Below are positions 1 through 11,332 of a stretch of 64,000 nucleotides of DNA, piece after piece (positions within the stretch are counted from its first letter, which is position 1; each line of letters begins with the position of its first letter). The stretch is taken from assembly GCA_009746045.1 (NCBI GenBank), contig RPFO01000485.1:1-64000 (forward strand), in the 5' to 3' direction. A model generated the notes under the pieces. That model was not told the origin of the DNA. It ran no database searches and saw nothing but the letters and a program-made list of their open reading frames with translations. Source of the stretch: Mesostigma viride. Lineage: Eukaryota; Streptophyta; Mesostigmatophyceae; Mesostigmatales; Mesostigmataceae. The translations under genes and the position numbers were made by a program.

Positions 1-2700
1 AACCCTAAACCCTAAACCCTAAACCCTAAACCCTAAACCCTAAACCCTAAACCCTAAACCCTAAACCCTAAACCCTAAACCCTAAACCCTAAACCCTAAA
101 CCCTAAACCCTAAACCCTAAACCCTAAACCCTAAACCCTAAACCCTAAACCCTAAACCCTAAACCCTAAACCCTAAACCCTAAACCCTAAACCCTAAACC
201 CTAAACCCTAAACCCTAAACCCTAAACCCTAAACCCTAAACCCTAAACCCTAAACCCTAAACCCTAAACCCTAAACCCTAAACCCTAAACCCTAAACCCT
301 AAACCCTAAACCCTAAACCCTAAACCCTAAACCCTAAACCCTAAACCCTAAACCCTAAACCCTAAACCCTAAACCCTAAACCCTAAACCCTAAACCCTAA
401 ACCCTAAACCCTAAACCCTAAACCCTAAACCCTAAACCCTAAACCCTAAACCCTAAACCCTAAACCCTAAACCCTAAACCCTAAACCCTAAACCCTAAAC
501 CCTAAACCCTAAACCCTAAACCCTAAACCCTAAACCCTAAACCCTAAACCCTAAACCCTAAACCCTAAACCCTAAACCCTAAACCCTAAACCCTAAACCC
601 TAAACCCTAAACCCTAAACCCTAAACCCTAAACCCTAAACCCTAAACCCTAAACCCTAAACCCTAAACCCTAAACCCTAAACCCTAAACCCTAAACCCTA
701 AACCCTAAACCCTAAACCCTAAACCCTAAACCCTAAACCCTAAACCCTAAACCCTAAACCCTAAACCCTAAACCCTAAACCCTAAACCCTAAACCCTAAA
801 CCCTAAACCCTAAACCCTAAACCCTAAACCCTAAACCCTAAACCCTAAACCCTAAACCCTAAACCCTAAACCCTAAACCCTAAACCCTAAACCCTAAACC
901 CTAAACCCTAAACCCTAAACCCTAAACCCTAAACCCTAAACCCTAAACCCTAAACCCTAAACCCTAAACCCTAAACCCTAAACCCTAAACCCTAAACCCT
1001 AAACCCTAAACCCTAAACCCTAAACCCTAAACCCTAAACCCTAAACCCTAAACCCTAAACCCTAAACCCTAAACCCTAAACCCTAAACCCTAAACCCTAA
1101 ACCCTAAACCCTAAACCCTAAACCCTAAACCCTAAACCCTAAACCCTAAACCCTAAACCCTAAACCCTAAACCCTAAACCCTAAACCCTAAACCCTAAAC
1201 CCTAAACCCTAAACCCTAAACCCTAAACCCTAAACCCTAAACCCTAAACCCTAAACCCTAAACCCTAAACCCTAAACCCTAAACCCTAAACCCTAAACCC
1301 TAAACCCTAAACCCTAAACCCTAAACCCTAAACCCTAAACCCTAAACCCTAAACCCTAAACCCTAAACCCTAAACCCTAAACCCTAAACCCTAAACCCTA
1401 AACCCTAAACCCTAAACCCTAAACCCTAAACCCTAAACCCTAAACCCTAAACCCTAAACCCTAAACCCTAAACCCTAAACCCTAAACCCTAAACCCTAAA
1501 CCCTAAACCCTAAACCCTAAACCCTAAACCCTAAACCCTAAACCCTAAACCCTAAACCCTAAACCCTAAACCCTAAACCCTAAACCCTAAACCCTAAACC
1601 CTAAACCCTAAACCCTAAACCCTAAACCCTAAACCCTAAACCCTAAACCCTAAACCCTAAACCCTAAACCCTAAACCCTAAACCCTAAACCCTAAACCCT
1701 AAACCCTAAACCCTAAACCCTAAACCCTAAACCCTAAACCCTAAACCCTAAACCCTAAACCCTAAACCCTAAACCCTAAACCCTAAACCCTAAACCCTAA
1801 ACCCTAAACCCTAAACCCTAAACCCTAAACCCTAAACCCTAAACCCTAAACCCTAAACCCTAAACCCTAAACCCTAAACCCTAAACCCTAAACCCTAAAC
1901 CCTAAACCCTAAACCCTAAACCCTAAACCCTAAACCCTAAACCCTAAACCCTAAACCCTAAACCCTAAACCCTAAACCCTAAACCCTAAACCCTAAACCC
2001 TAAACCCTAAACCCTAAACCCTAAACCCTAAACCCTAAACCCTAAACCCTAAACCCTAAACCCTAAACCCTAAACCCTAAACCCTAAACCCTAAACCCTA
2101 AACCCTAAACCCTAAACCCTAAACCCTAAACCCTAAACCCTAAACCCTAAACCCTAAACCCTAAACCCTAAACCCTAAACCCTAAACCCTAAACCCTAAA
2201 CCCTAAACCCTAAACCCTAAACCCTAAACCCTAAACCCTAAACCCTAAACCCTAAACCCTAAACCCTAAACCCTAAACCCTAAACCCTAAACCCTAAACC
2301 CTAAACCCTAAACCCTAAACCCTAAACCCTAAACCCTAAACCCTAAACCCTAAACCCTAAACCCTAAACCCTAAACCCTAAACCCTAAACCCTAAACCCT
2401 AAACCCTAAACCCTAAACCCTAAACCCTAAACCCTAAACCCTAAACCCTAAACCCTAAACCCTAAACCCTAAACCCTAAACCCTAAACCCTAAACCCTAA
2501 ACCCTAAACCCTAAACCCTAAACCCTAAACCCTAAACCCTAAACCCTAAACCCTAAACCCTAAACCCTAAACCCTAAACCCTAAACCCTAAACCCTAAAC
2601 CCTAAACCCTAAACCCTAAACCCTAAACCCTAAACCCTAAACCCTAAACCCTAAACCCTAAACCCTAAACCCTAAACCCTAAACCCTAAACCCTAAACCC
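1..2700. repeat. Telomere array, plant type (CCCTAAA)n
   Basis: A perfect 7-bp repeat, about 385 copies, with no variant unit that I could see. The C-rich strand reads 5' to 3' away from the window start, so the G-rich TTTAGGG strand runs outward. This is the orientation of a true left chromosome end rather than an interstitial array. The last unit passes into TTAAACAGCTTC at 2701. TTTAGGG is the usual land-plant and green-algal telomere, also known in some other protists. Confidence 0.98.
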
Positions 2701-4562
2701 TTAAACAGCTTCACTAAACATTCAGATTTCTACATTGTCGGCACTTGGGCGCAGCGGTTCACGCTTTATTTTATTACCCTGGGTGACTATCGGTTGCCAG
2801 CCGTGACCAGCCTTGCAAAGCCCAAGACCCCTTTGTTCTTCTGAGAATACAACGAGCTTGATGGCGCCTATATAAAGCGACCACAAATGTTTTAAACGGT
2901 GGGCCACCTTCCAGGCGACATGGGGTTTCTTTTTCCTAGTTCCAGCCAAGCATTATTCAGATTTTTTGCCAGTCGCCATGGTTTGGAAGCACCATCGTAC
3001 ATGAGCAGCTATGCACGGACCACTACAACGGCATCAACTACAATGCTCCATCCCACGTCGGTGCGGGGAAATCTTGCAGCATCCACCTGGTTCTCCTCTC
3101 GCACCCTTGGCTTTTCTTCAATGGGAAACAGCTCGTTTAAATGCCGCTCGCCAGCCGCAGCAGCCGTCATTAGTTAAGTGGCCAGTGACAGCCAACTGCC
3201 GCACGCAGCCGTAGTGCAGTACCCAGCACGCGCCATACAGCATGATAGGATATAGTAGCAGCAGTCAGCCACACACCACAGCCTGACTCGCTTGTGGTAG
3301 TTGTTGCAACCAGCTGCAGATACCTACCAGCACCCCATCAGCATGGCAGCACACAGTCGCAGCAGCCAGCAACACACAGCAGCCTGATCAGCTCTTAGTA
3401 GTAGTTGCAGCCAGCTGCACGTACCTGCCAGCCAAATCGCCACTTCAGACCAGCATCAATGCCACCAGCCAGCAGTACGCAGCCGTCTAGTCAGCGGTTA
3501 GTAGTCACTGCAGCTAGGTGCCTGTAGCTGCTCACACCCACTGCGGTCGTCGCTAGCTCCTGATAAATGATTCCAGAGCGACTCCTGCCATTACCAGCTT
3601 TTACGTCCACGATTTCTGCTGATTATTACTCCAAGGGGGGCACCCTTCCAGGGGCATCTACACACGGGGCCGAGCTGGATCCAGTCCTTGTTTTTTTTTT
3701 TTCCCAGTATTTCTACGTGACCTGGGGCACCCTGTTCTTCACCTGGCGCACTCCAAGGGCAACTTGGGGGCCATGTGACCCTTAGCTCCAACTGCTACTC
3801 TTGCCTATTTCTCCTTTCAGCATGACCGGGTTAGCCGTGTAAGGGGGGGAGAGCTTGGGTTTCTTTATACCCGACTACCCTCACTATCCATGTGTTACTT
3901 GCCAGGGGGGGTGAGCTTGTATACGGCATTTGGTGCAAGGGGCATGTCAGGAATATGCCCCAATATGCCTGACAAGTCTAGCACTTACTAATCTAGATAA
4001 AGTTCGGGTAGTCCGTAGTTAAGTCAGAACAACCTACAACGCCAGTATGACTGCGTAGAGCTCATGTTTGGCTACAACTTTGCCACTAGAATCACCTTGA
4101 TCTGAGCTCTAGGTAGAAAGTTATGAGTCTTTTCATATATATGTGCCTGGTCACTATACGGCACTGTAGTACAATCCATGTCGTGTCATGATGTGGCGCA
4201 TGGCCCATATAGGACAGGCGCCAATAATTCAATTCGTGGCACCTGGACCGTCAGCTAGGCGTACCTAATTCTGTCTGCCATGGTACAACCATGATTTGCC
4301 AGCAGGCAGCATCTAGCACGGGTTAAGTGTTGCCTAGCTGTCATGTTAAGTTAATTATGTTGTGGTCCTGCCGACCAGCCATATAGGTGGTGGCTGGGCT
4401 ACACGCCAGACATCTTTTCTGACCACCACTATTCTAGAAAATGGCACCTTTCAGCCATGGTGGTTGACAAAATATTTCCATCATGACAAAGTCGTAAATG
4501 AGGTCATCATTATTAATGTAATATCAACAACCTCCCATGGTCACAGCATGACATTTTTGACA
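2701..4562 (+). mobile_element. TRIM3, telomere-truncated 3' half (internal part plus 3' LTR)
   Basis: 2707-4147 is almost identical to 62445-63886, with about ten base differences and a poly-T length change. It therefore represents the internal region (2707-3944) and 3' LTR (3945-4562) of the short LTR element whose 5' part lies at 61578-63886. The left part has been replaced by telomere. No gag or pol motif is visible. The internal region is rich in CAGC-type imperfect repeats (about 3230-3540). The ORFs at 2899-3177 and 3567-3785 recur in both copies but match no family I know. A polypurine-like GTGCAAGGGGCA sits just before the LTR. Confidence 0.85.
3945..4562 (+). repeat. 3' LTR of TRIM3
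   Basis: Begins TGTCAGG and ends TTTGACA, so it has TG...CA ends with a 5-bp inverted TGTCA/TGACA. A second copy lies at 61578-62196, differing by a 3-bp and a 4-bp indel and few substitutions. A third, cut short, lies at 63684-63886. The LTR is followed directly by GTGTT (4563-4567), which matches the GTGTT just before the 5' LTR at 61573-61577. Confidence 0.9.
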
Positions 4563-5128
4563 GTGTTGCTTGTCCTGCAAGGAAACAACGGCCTTGCGCA
4601 CACTCCCATCCACGGACACTACCGTGGCTGGACCATTCCACTGTCCCCTCTTTCCAAAGGGGCCCTCTTTATGCACCCAAACCAGGTCTCCTACACTATA
4701 GGCGGTAACCGGCCTACGTGTATCCCTTCGTACCAGGTTGGCAAATCTACCCTGCAAATGGCGTGCCCACTCCTCTTCTATCTCTGGTGGGTAGTGGCCG
4801 TGCTGTGCACAATCCGGCCTCAGCTGTTATCACCACATTGCGAGAAGGAATGGACAACAACACACGCCGATTAAGGCATGCACAAATCCGCAGCGCCCAC
4901 ATGAGGCGGGCTGCATATGCTGAAAGGGATGCGTCACCTCAAGTGTCTCCGTGCAGCTTGCTTGAATTCTTGCACGGCACGCTCCACTATACCCTGACCA
5001 GTGTGGTCCTCACGCCCAACTGTCTTGAGGCATTCAAATCCAGGCTGGCCCTCTAGACACGCGAACTGCCTGTCCATCTGTATTGACTCCAGTGGTGAGA
5101 AAAAGGACGAAGAGACATCAATGGCTTC
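4563..5128 (-). pseudogene. Integrase C-terminal fragment of copia-2
   Basis: The minus strand encodes the end of an integrase. The last part of the catalytic core has a GQGIVERAVQEFKQ stretch, matching GQQGVVERAIQEIK in the copia-1 integrase. An SH3-like C-terminal segment follows, with VTAYSVGDLVWVHKEGP and WNGPATVVSVDG. The reading frame is broken between the two parts, so this is a relic. The downstream end (4563) is cut by the TRIM3 insertion, and the frame resumes at 61577 on the other side of that insertion. The upstream end (5128) runs straight into a partial LTR, so gag and the N-terminal integrase domain have been deleted. Confidence 0.8.
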
Positions 5129-5382
5129 TGCCGTATTCGTCTGCCCGCTGAAGGGGTGTTTTATCTCATCAATCCTTGGCACGACTTCAACAGCCTGACC
5201 GACAGTCAGTGCTCAACAGTCAGCGCGACCACTAGTTATAATGCATCAGCTTGGCTATACTGCCACCATGGTCATGTACACAAGCTGTGTGCAGCAATTG
5301 TGAGTATTGTTTCACAGATTTACATTCCATTATGCATGCACCAGTTTATACACGCATTTCGGTCAAGCAACAGATTGCAACT
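5129..5382 (-). repeat. Partial 5' LTR of copia-2 (outer 254 bp)
   Basis: Identical or nearly so to 55649-55902, the matching half of the full 501-bp LTR at 55402-55902. It ends ATTGCAACT on the plus strand, the terminal motif of this LTR. The next bases are TAGTG (5383-5387), which equal the TAGTG before the other LTR at 55397-55401, so this is the outer edge of the element. The inner half of the LTR and the start of the internal region are missing. Confidence 0.88.
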
Positions 5383-5695
5383 TAGTGGATGCATTCCAAG
5401 TAGTGGTAATGACCAGTCCAGGATGATATGGCACGCGAACGCGACAACAACAACAACAACAACATGCATGCATGCAACTCCCATGTGGCGAAGTCGGTGC
5501 TTTCATCAGGCGGAGCCAATTTCGGAAGAACCGTTAGGTTCGCCAGAATTGGCGAATCTTATAAAGCCGTACACGGCAGAAAAGACATAGGAACAAGCTT
5601 AAGGGGGGGGGATGCTTCGCATGCCCCCCCAAAAGAAGGCGCAAAGCCGACCGTAACTCTAGTAGTCGAGTCAGATGGCAACTCGATTTCCAGTC
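5383..5695. other. Right flank of copia-2; shared flank sequence and a G/C hairpin
   Basis: 5383-5446 matches 38561-38624, the copy of the target sequence that has no copia-2 insertion. A CAA microsatellite follows (about 5447-5463). At 5603-5630 a run of G, then GATGCTTCGCATG and a run of C, can form a strong hairpin. No supported gene. Confidence 0.7.
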
Positions 5696-6439
5696 TGTCA
5701 GAAACCGGGGCTCGGAGGAAAGATCTTTTGCCTGTTATGACCCAGATATTGCACAAGTGTATGGAAAAGACTTCTTGTATTAAAATACGTTTACTGAGAG
5801 TGGAAAACACGGTGCGGCCAACACTGGGCGCAGTCTACCATAGCCAACACTGGGCCAGGGCAAATGACAATGCCAACACTGGGCAGGGTCACACGACCAA
5901 CACTGGGTCGGGGCCACACACGGCTAGGCAAGCAAACAACTCTAGGCACACAAAGTAGTGGCGGCTAATGCATTATGCACCGTTGATTTACATCTGACGG
6001 CACTGCAGCTTAGCGTCTCTACAACCACGGAAAGAACACTAGATAATAACGACTTTGCAGCCTGTAATCTATTGTCCACATCATGGTACATTGTGTGTGT
6101 GGTCTGATAGGCTCAAAGTCCTATCGCCTCCAGGGCGGCACCACAAACTGCGGACCTGATCTGATCCGGAGAGAGCCGATGTAAATTACGGCACCTGTAA
6201 CGGTGCTGACAGGTAACGCTTGCTGTATTCCGAGCAACATCATTCGGATTTTAGTACACTCAAACATTGTATATGATATTAAACTAGTCAACGACCTGTG
6301 GGTGCAATTAATAGGGATGCAAACCCAACAACAAGTCGTGTAAATAAACACCTAGCTGACGGCGTCAATTTTCCCCGCATATAATGCGTGATAACATAAT
6401 GCGTGACAAAAGTAGAGAAACATCGCTAGATATTTGACA
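5696..6439 (-). repeat. 3' LTR of TRIM1
   Basis: 744 bp, TGTCA...TGACA. Contains a cluster of short CCAACACTGGG direct repeats (about 5817-5910), repeated in the partner LTR at 7718-8461. Confidence 0.93.
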
Positions 6440-6469
6440 CACCCCCATACTGCATGTCACGTATTCCGG

Positions 6470-7355
6470 CTACTCAATGAAAAAACCAGCAGGAACATCT
6501 GCCACGTCGTCAGCCAGTGGCTCGCCGTCCATGGTGAAGTGCGCCTCAGGTTTCTTGGACTTGTTCTCCGCCTTCTTGGACCAGCAGCGATCCTCAGTGT
6601 GACCGGTACGGTGGCAGTGCTTGCAGGTCAGCACTTTCCCACCCTTGGTGAGGAAGACTGATTCGTCGATAGTACCCGCACAGTGGGGGCAGGCAGCAGT
6701 ATGATACACTGGTGCACTGGAATCTGAGCTGCCAGCTTGGGCCGCGCGGTGCACACGCAGATGGTCGTCCACTTTCAGGACGGGCGGTCTTGTAGTCTTT
6801 CCACGTCAAGTCGGGGGGAAGGTTGTACGCCGCCAGGACGGGGCCATACTGGGCAGGAAGTCTGCGGCGGTGTGATGTCACCAGGATGGAATCATGGAGT
6901 TTATTGTTGCTTAATTTATTATATTGCAGGTACAATCGTTCGGTGAGATTGACATTTGCAGGAACAGAATCCATGGGAATCTGCTCAGCTGACAGCAGTT
7001 CCTCAAGTGTCGCGGCCTGATGGGTGGATGTCGTTTCGTCACGTCCATAGACGTCAACCAGGACGGTCCACGCCTCGTGCATATACTTGTTGGGGGCCGT
7101 AGCGGCATGCAGTAGCGCGTTGCCGTCGAGGCCAGCAATCAGGGCAGCGTAACCAATTTTTTGCTGCTTTACCACGATCGGATCCTTTCCAGCTAGTACA
7201 TCTGAATATCCGAGGGCGTCGAATTGCCCTTCCGCCTTGATTCGGAATCCGGTGAATTTCTTGGGGTCGCTCCCATCAAAGTTGAGATTCTTGAGAGCAC
7301 TAAGAACGCTGCTCTCCTTGACTTCTCGTGCCACAGCTGGCGCACCTCCCGACAT
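6470..7355 (-). pseudogene. TRIM1 gag, frameshifted, CCHC zinc knuckle
   Basis: The N-terminal part (minus strand from 7355, MSGGAPAVAREVKESSVLSA) resembles a copia-type capsid region: FDGSDPKKFTGFR, an EAWTVLVDVYGRDET segment and an NLTERLYLQYNKL helix. The frame shifts near 6770-6800. The C-terminal part then has the zinc knuckle CKHCHRTGHTEDRC (CX2CX4HX4C, RNA binding) and ends at 6470 with PAGFFIE. A second CPHC motif precedes it. Known copia gag proteins are about this size. No protease, integrase or reverse transcriptase follows before the LTR, so the element is non-autonomous. Expected role: capsid protein packaging the element RNA. Confidence 0.82.
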
Positions 7356-7705
7356 GTTCTTGATTGCGTTGGAGATTTGTAATGTGAAGTAAAGTGTGAT
7401 TTAATCTCTCCAGAGATACTGCGTTGTTGTCGAGCAGACCCTGTAGATTTCTGATTGAAAAGTCTGGAAGTTCGCTGAAACACACACAGTTGAAAAATTC
7501 TTGTCGAATGCCACGCAGGAGCCAGCGGCAGTAGGCAGATTCAGGAAACACGCCCGGGAAGATGTCTTCAACTTGGGCAAAAAGCAGATTTGCTCTTGCG
7601 AGGTAGTCTGGGCAAGATTCTTCGGGAAATTGAAAAAGCTCAATTCCAGATCTCAGGTTGCGGTCGTTGGGAATTGGAAAATATGGGTTCATAGGCATCA
7701 CTCGC

Positions 7706-7717
7706 TACTCGATACCA
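7706..7717 (-). other. Primer-binding site of TRIM1
   Basis: Minus strand TGGTATCGAGTA directly abuts the 5' LTR end. It begins with TGGTATC, as in plant copia primer sites paired to initiator tRNA-Met. Confidence 0.8.
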
Positions 7718-8461
7718 TGTCAGAAACCGGGGCTCGGAGGAAAGATCTTTTGCCTGTTATGACCCAGATATTGCACAAGTGTATGGAAAAGACTTCTTGT
7801 ATTAAAATACGTTTACTGAGAGTGGAAAACACGGTGCGGCCAACACTGGGCGCAGTCTACCATAGCCAACACTGGGCCAGGGCAAATGACAATGCCAACA
7901 CTGGGCAGGGTCACACGACCAACACTGGGTCGGGGCCACACACGGCTAGGCAAGCAAACAACTCTAGGCACACAAAGTAGTGGCGGCTAATGCATTATGC
8001 ACCGTTGATTTACATCTGACGGCACTGCAGCTTAGCGTCTCTACAACCACGGAAAGAACACTAGATAATAACGACTTTGCAGCCTGTAATCTATTGTCCA
8101 CATCATGGTACATTGTGTGTGTGGTCTGATAGGCTCAAAGTCCTATCGCCTCCAGGGCGGCACCACAAACTGCGGACCTGATCTGATCCGGAGAGAGCCG
8201 ATGTAAATTACGGCACCTGTAACGGTGCTGACAGGTAACGCTTGCTGTATTCCGAGCAACATCATTCGGATTTTAGTACACTCAAACATTGTATATGATA
8301 TTAAACTAGTCAACGACCTGTGGGTGCAATTAATAGGGATGCAAACCCAACAACAAGTCGTGTAAATAAACACCTAGCTGACGGCGTCAATTTTCCCCGC
8401 ATATAATGCGTGATAACATAATGCGTGACAAAAGTAGAGAAACATCGCTAGATATTTGACA
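7718..8461 (-). repeat. 5' LTR of TRIM1
   Basis: 744 bp, identical by eye to 5696-6439. It is followed by target duplication CAGTC at 8462-8466. Confidence 0.93.
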
Positions 8462-8643
8462 CAGTCAACTGAAGCTGGCAATCATTACCGGGTCAAGTTG
8501 CGACGCCGGTAAGTTGGGCGGCGTATACCACACGGCGCCCACCTTTCGGTAAATATCTGGCCGGAAAAATGGGCTTCGGGCGACTTGATGCTGCAGCTGC
8601 ATCGGGCTTGACGAGAGCTATCGATTGCCGTATAGAAGAGGAG

Positions 8644-8679
8644 GGGTGACATCCCCACTGTACAATGGGGATGTCACCC
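8644..8679. repeat. Perfect 14-bp inverted repeat (hairpin)
   Basis: GGGTGACATCCCCA and TGGGGATGTCACCC are separated by 8 bases. It lies at the inner terminal repeat of the DNA element above. Confidence 0.9.
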
Positions 8680-9232
8680 ATGTGGAATCTCTGGGTGCTC
8701 CCACACTCCCGGGTTGCCGCCGACGGAGGGCGGGGTGGGCACTCCACTAGCAAAACTGGGAACTCCTTCCGAGCATTGTGGATGATGACGACGGTAGCAA
8801 GGAGGAAAGAGCACCGTTGTACGCTCACTACAGGCAGCCGCACAACCTGGGAGCCAGGCGCGGCGCTAGTTCTAATGGTCATACGGGAGCTTAGGGGAGC
8901 TTGTAAGGGAGCTGCCCAGCCATGGCTCAGCAGCAAGAAGCACCTTGGCCAGCGGGAGAGCGGCGTTTCAAATGGATTATTGCTCGCTCGACCATGAGAA
9001 CTACCGGTGGCGTGGCGCCAGCCTGCACCGCCTGGGTCGGTCAGCCTAGTCTTGACGCTCCTGCAGGATCCGTAGTACGTATGTGCCAACCGACGACGGA
9101 CGATCTTCTAGGAATACCTTCCGGCCAAAAAGATAGACGACCGTGTCAAAAATGTCCCGGGAATGCCCAAACTGCTCCTTCCTTTTGCAAACTGGACGAC
9201 GGGCCTGCGACGGCCTCATTTTGGTAAGACCA

Positions 9233-9588
9233 AAAACCTCCTTCCCGTCCAAATTTTTGCCGACGACGGAGGGTTGGGTACGACCAAATTTGGCTTGATG
9301 TCACCCCTCCTTATAGACTAAGTTCGCCAAAGGAGGAGGGGCTGGGCTGCTAGCCTAATTCTATCGTTAAGGTTACGTTACCGCGTTAAATTGCGACAAA
9401 ACCTCCTTCCCGTCCAAATTTTTGCCGACGACGGAGGGTTGGGTACGACCAAATTTGGCTTGATGTCACCCCTCCTTATAGACAAAGTCCGCCAGAGGAG
9501 GAGGGGCTGGCCGGCTGGGCTGCTAGCCTAATTCTATCGTTAAGGTTACGTACCCGCGTTAAGTTGCGTTACCGCGTTAAATTGCGAC
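9233..9588. repeat. 165-bp tandem duplication
   Basis: Two head-to-tail copies (start 9233 and 9398), each beginning AAAACCTCCTTCCCGTCC and ending near TTAAATTGCGAC. The second copy carries small insertions. Confidence 0.88.
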
Positions 9589-9612
9589 GCCAGATTTTAG
9601 GCGCGGTAATGA

Positions 9613-10262
9613 CGGCCGGTAGTAGTACTCGGCCCGTCGGCCGATATATAATGGCCCAATCTCTGTCTGCCCGTCTGGCATGGGAATCTCTGTCTGCCTC
9701 TGGCAATGACCGGCGTGGGATCGAGGGGAAGGCCGGAGTCGCCAAAGAAATGGGTTCCCAGTCGCCAAAGGCGAATCCCTAGTCGCCAAAGGTGAAATCG
9801 GGCAGCATAAGCGGAATTTTTCACTGTTGTGTCAGCTAGAAGAATAAGCAAACCTGCTTGCAGACCGGCCAGCCTGCGTGACTGGCTTTGATCAATGATC
9901 AGTCAGGAACTCAGGATCCTTTACCTTACTGAAAGAAAAGAGAAAATAAGAGAATAAGCAATAAGCAGCTGGCGAGATGGCGGCCGGTACACTTGAGTAC
10001 CTCTGTATTATTTCATGAATTCATCGCGCACTCTTTAAGGCTTTTTGCCGCGTCGATGGCTGCTGTTGTGCGAGCCTTCCTGAATACTAAGAATAGCAGA
10101 TTGTGACGCCAGTGAACCGACGAAGCTCCGTAGCTTTGGCTTTTTAATGGCATTGCTGTCAGTCGGGACATTTGCGGGCTAGAATAGGAAAGCCTACAGT
10201 ACAAAATGCATCATTGATGTTATGAGTGGGACGAACATGAGCAATGGCAGCACGCAGAATTT
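9613..10262. other. Intergenic, nothing recognised
   Basis: Short repeats of AGTCGCCAAAGG (about 9735-9795) are the only pattern. No gene is supported. Confidence 0.5.
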
Positions 10263-11195
10263 TTGTCTGCGCTGCCTCCATTAGTGGATTATGCAACGGC
10301 CAGGGAGCGGGCTGATGCTTATTCACGCGTGGTATCCCGCAAGGGCCCTATCAACAAGAGCAACAATCAGAACTGCACACTTTACCCGCCAGGAGGCCCT
10401 TCCCACAAGATGCGGTATGCGACGCGGACGTGCAGCTGCACCCGCTGTCTCGATGTCATCAACGAGGGCGGCCGTGAAGCCGACCTTGCTGGCGGTGACG
10501 AAATTCTCCGTGATGGCACCGACGAACAGCTGCTTGGTGGCAGCCCCGAATCCGGCGCTGAAAAGCTGCACAGCGAGAGCCAGGATCTCGGCACTGAGGA
10601 CTACCAGTGCCCGTTCCTTGTCAAGTATCTTGTGTGTCATGCCACGTTGAAGACCGGGATGTACACGCTGCGCGATGCTCCACACGCATTGCCGGATGAT
10701 GCCCCAGGAGGCTCAGTGCCCACTCCTCAGAAGATTGTGAAATTCACCAACGAGCTGAAGGAGAAGCTGAAACCTTTGATGGTCGACGCAGGGCTTCAAC
10801 CGAGCGCTGCTCGCAATCTATTTTGAACCCAGAATCCCGACATGCCGCTGTCTTCGCTTGGCCAGTGTCAGAATGCGAGCAGGCGGATGCGCAGGAAGGA
10901 TGGCAACAACAACAACGAGCTGGATAAAATGAGCGTGTACATTCAGGGCAAGCTATGCCGCGATGATCTGGATGATCATGCCTTTTACTTCTTCGGCGTC
11001 CCCGAGCACGAGGATGGCACACCTAGATTAGGGCTCAGAGATGGGGTCGTGTACGGCGATGGAGACCCTGCTCGTGGCGATGACGGCGTCTTCACTCTGA
11101 TGATCACCACAAAGGTAAATTGTATTGATCAGGATAACGGCATGGGAGGGAACTTTGTACATTGCTGGCATATGCTTAGGGATGATGGCTTCTAA
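10263..11195 (+). pseudogene. Unrecognised protein-coding relic with one internal stop
   Basis: One plus-strand frame runs about 310 codons and is interrupted once, by TGA at 10824-10826. Both parts are in the same frame, which argues for a former gene. The first part has cysteine/histidine groups (CSCTRCLD, then CPFLVKYLVCHATL and DAPHAL), followed by a helical KIVKFTNELKEKLKPLM. The second part has LSSLGQCQNASRRMRR and an acidic segment. This layout is faintly like the N-terminal zinc region of MULE/FAR1 transposase proteins, but I do not recognise it firmly. A possible donor site GTAAAT at 11115 could mean an exon end. Antisense ORFs of 120 and 92 codons overlap and are taken as shadows. 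Confidence 0.35.
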
Positions 11196-11232
11196 TGATT
11201 CAGCTCTTCCTCAGTTTATCACCCACCTCCAC

Positions 11233-11300
11233 CTGCCCGCCCGCCCGCCCGCCCGCCCGCCCGCCACAAACCAACCAACCAACCACCTGCCCACCAAACA
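11233..11300. repeat. (GCCC)n and (CCAA)n low-complexity tract
   Basis: Tandem GCCC units followed by CCAACCAACCAA. No gene. Confidence 0.9.
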
Positions 11301-11332
11301 GCCAGTTAACCAGCCAATCTATCAGCCAATAA

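Larger units (their letters stand above)
5696..8461 (-). mobile_element. TRIM1: complete gag-only LTR retrotransposon
   Basis: Two 744-bp LTRs (5696-6439 and 7718-8461), identical as far as I can read them, flank a 1.28-kb interior. Both start TGTCA and end TGACA. The element is bounded by a perfect 5-bp target duplication CAGTC (5691-5695 and 8462-8466). On the minus strand the 5' LTR is followed at once by TGGTATCGAGTA, a primer-binding site like the initiator-tRNA-Met type of plant copia elements. A polypurine stretch ATGGGGGTG precedes the 3' LTR. The interior codes only for a broken gag, so pol enzymes would have to come from another element. LTR identity implies recent insertion or conversion. 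Confidence 0.93.
8482..9612. mobile_element. Candidate non-autonomous DNA element with short inverted ends
   Basis: Outer ends TCATTACCG and CGGTAATGA are inverted. Inside lies a second inverted pair, AGGAGGGGTGACAT (8639-8652) and ATGTCACCCCTCCT (9298-9311), which is also the perfect 14-bp terminal repeat of the element at 23030-23797. The stretch 8484-8660 is similar, in reverse, to 23784-24070. No transposase is visible; the ORFs here are low in recognisable content. I could not define a target duplication, so the boundaries are tentative. Confidence 0.5.

Noticed and set aside
1-2700. Interstitial telomere array
   Set aside because: The orientation is outward, the array is perfect and it starts at the first base, so a true end is more likely.
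5696-8461. Segmental duplication of two 744-bp blocks
   Set aside because: The blocks are LTRs: TG...CA ends, primer site, polypurine tract, gag between them and a perfect CAGTC duplication.
8493-9089. Minus-strand ORF of 198 codons
   Set aside because: It crosses the inverted repeat of a DNA element and has no family motif or splice evidence.
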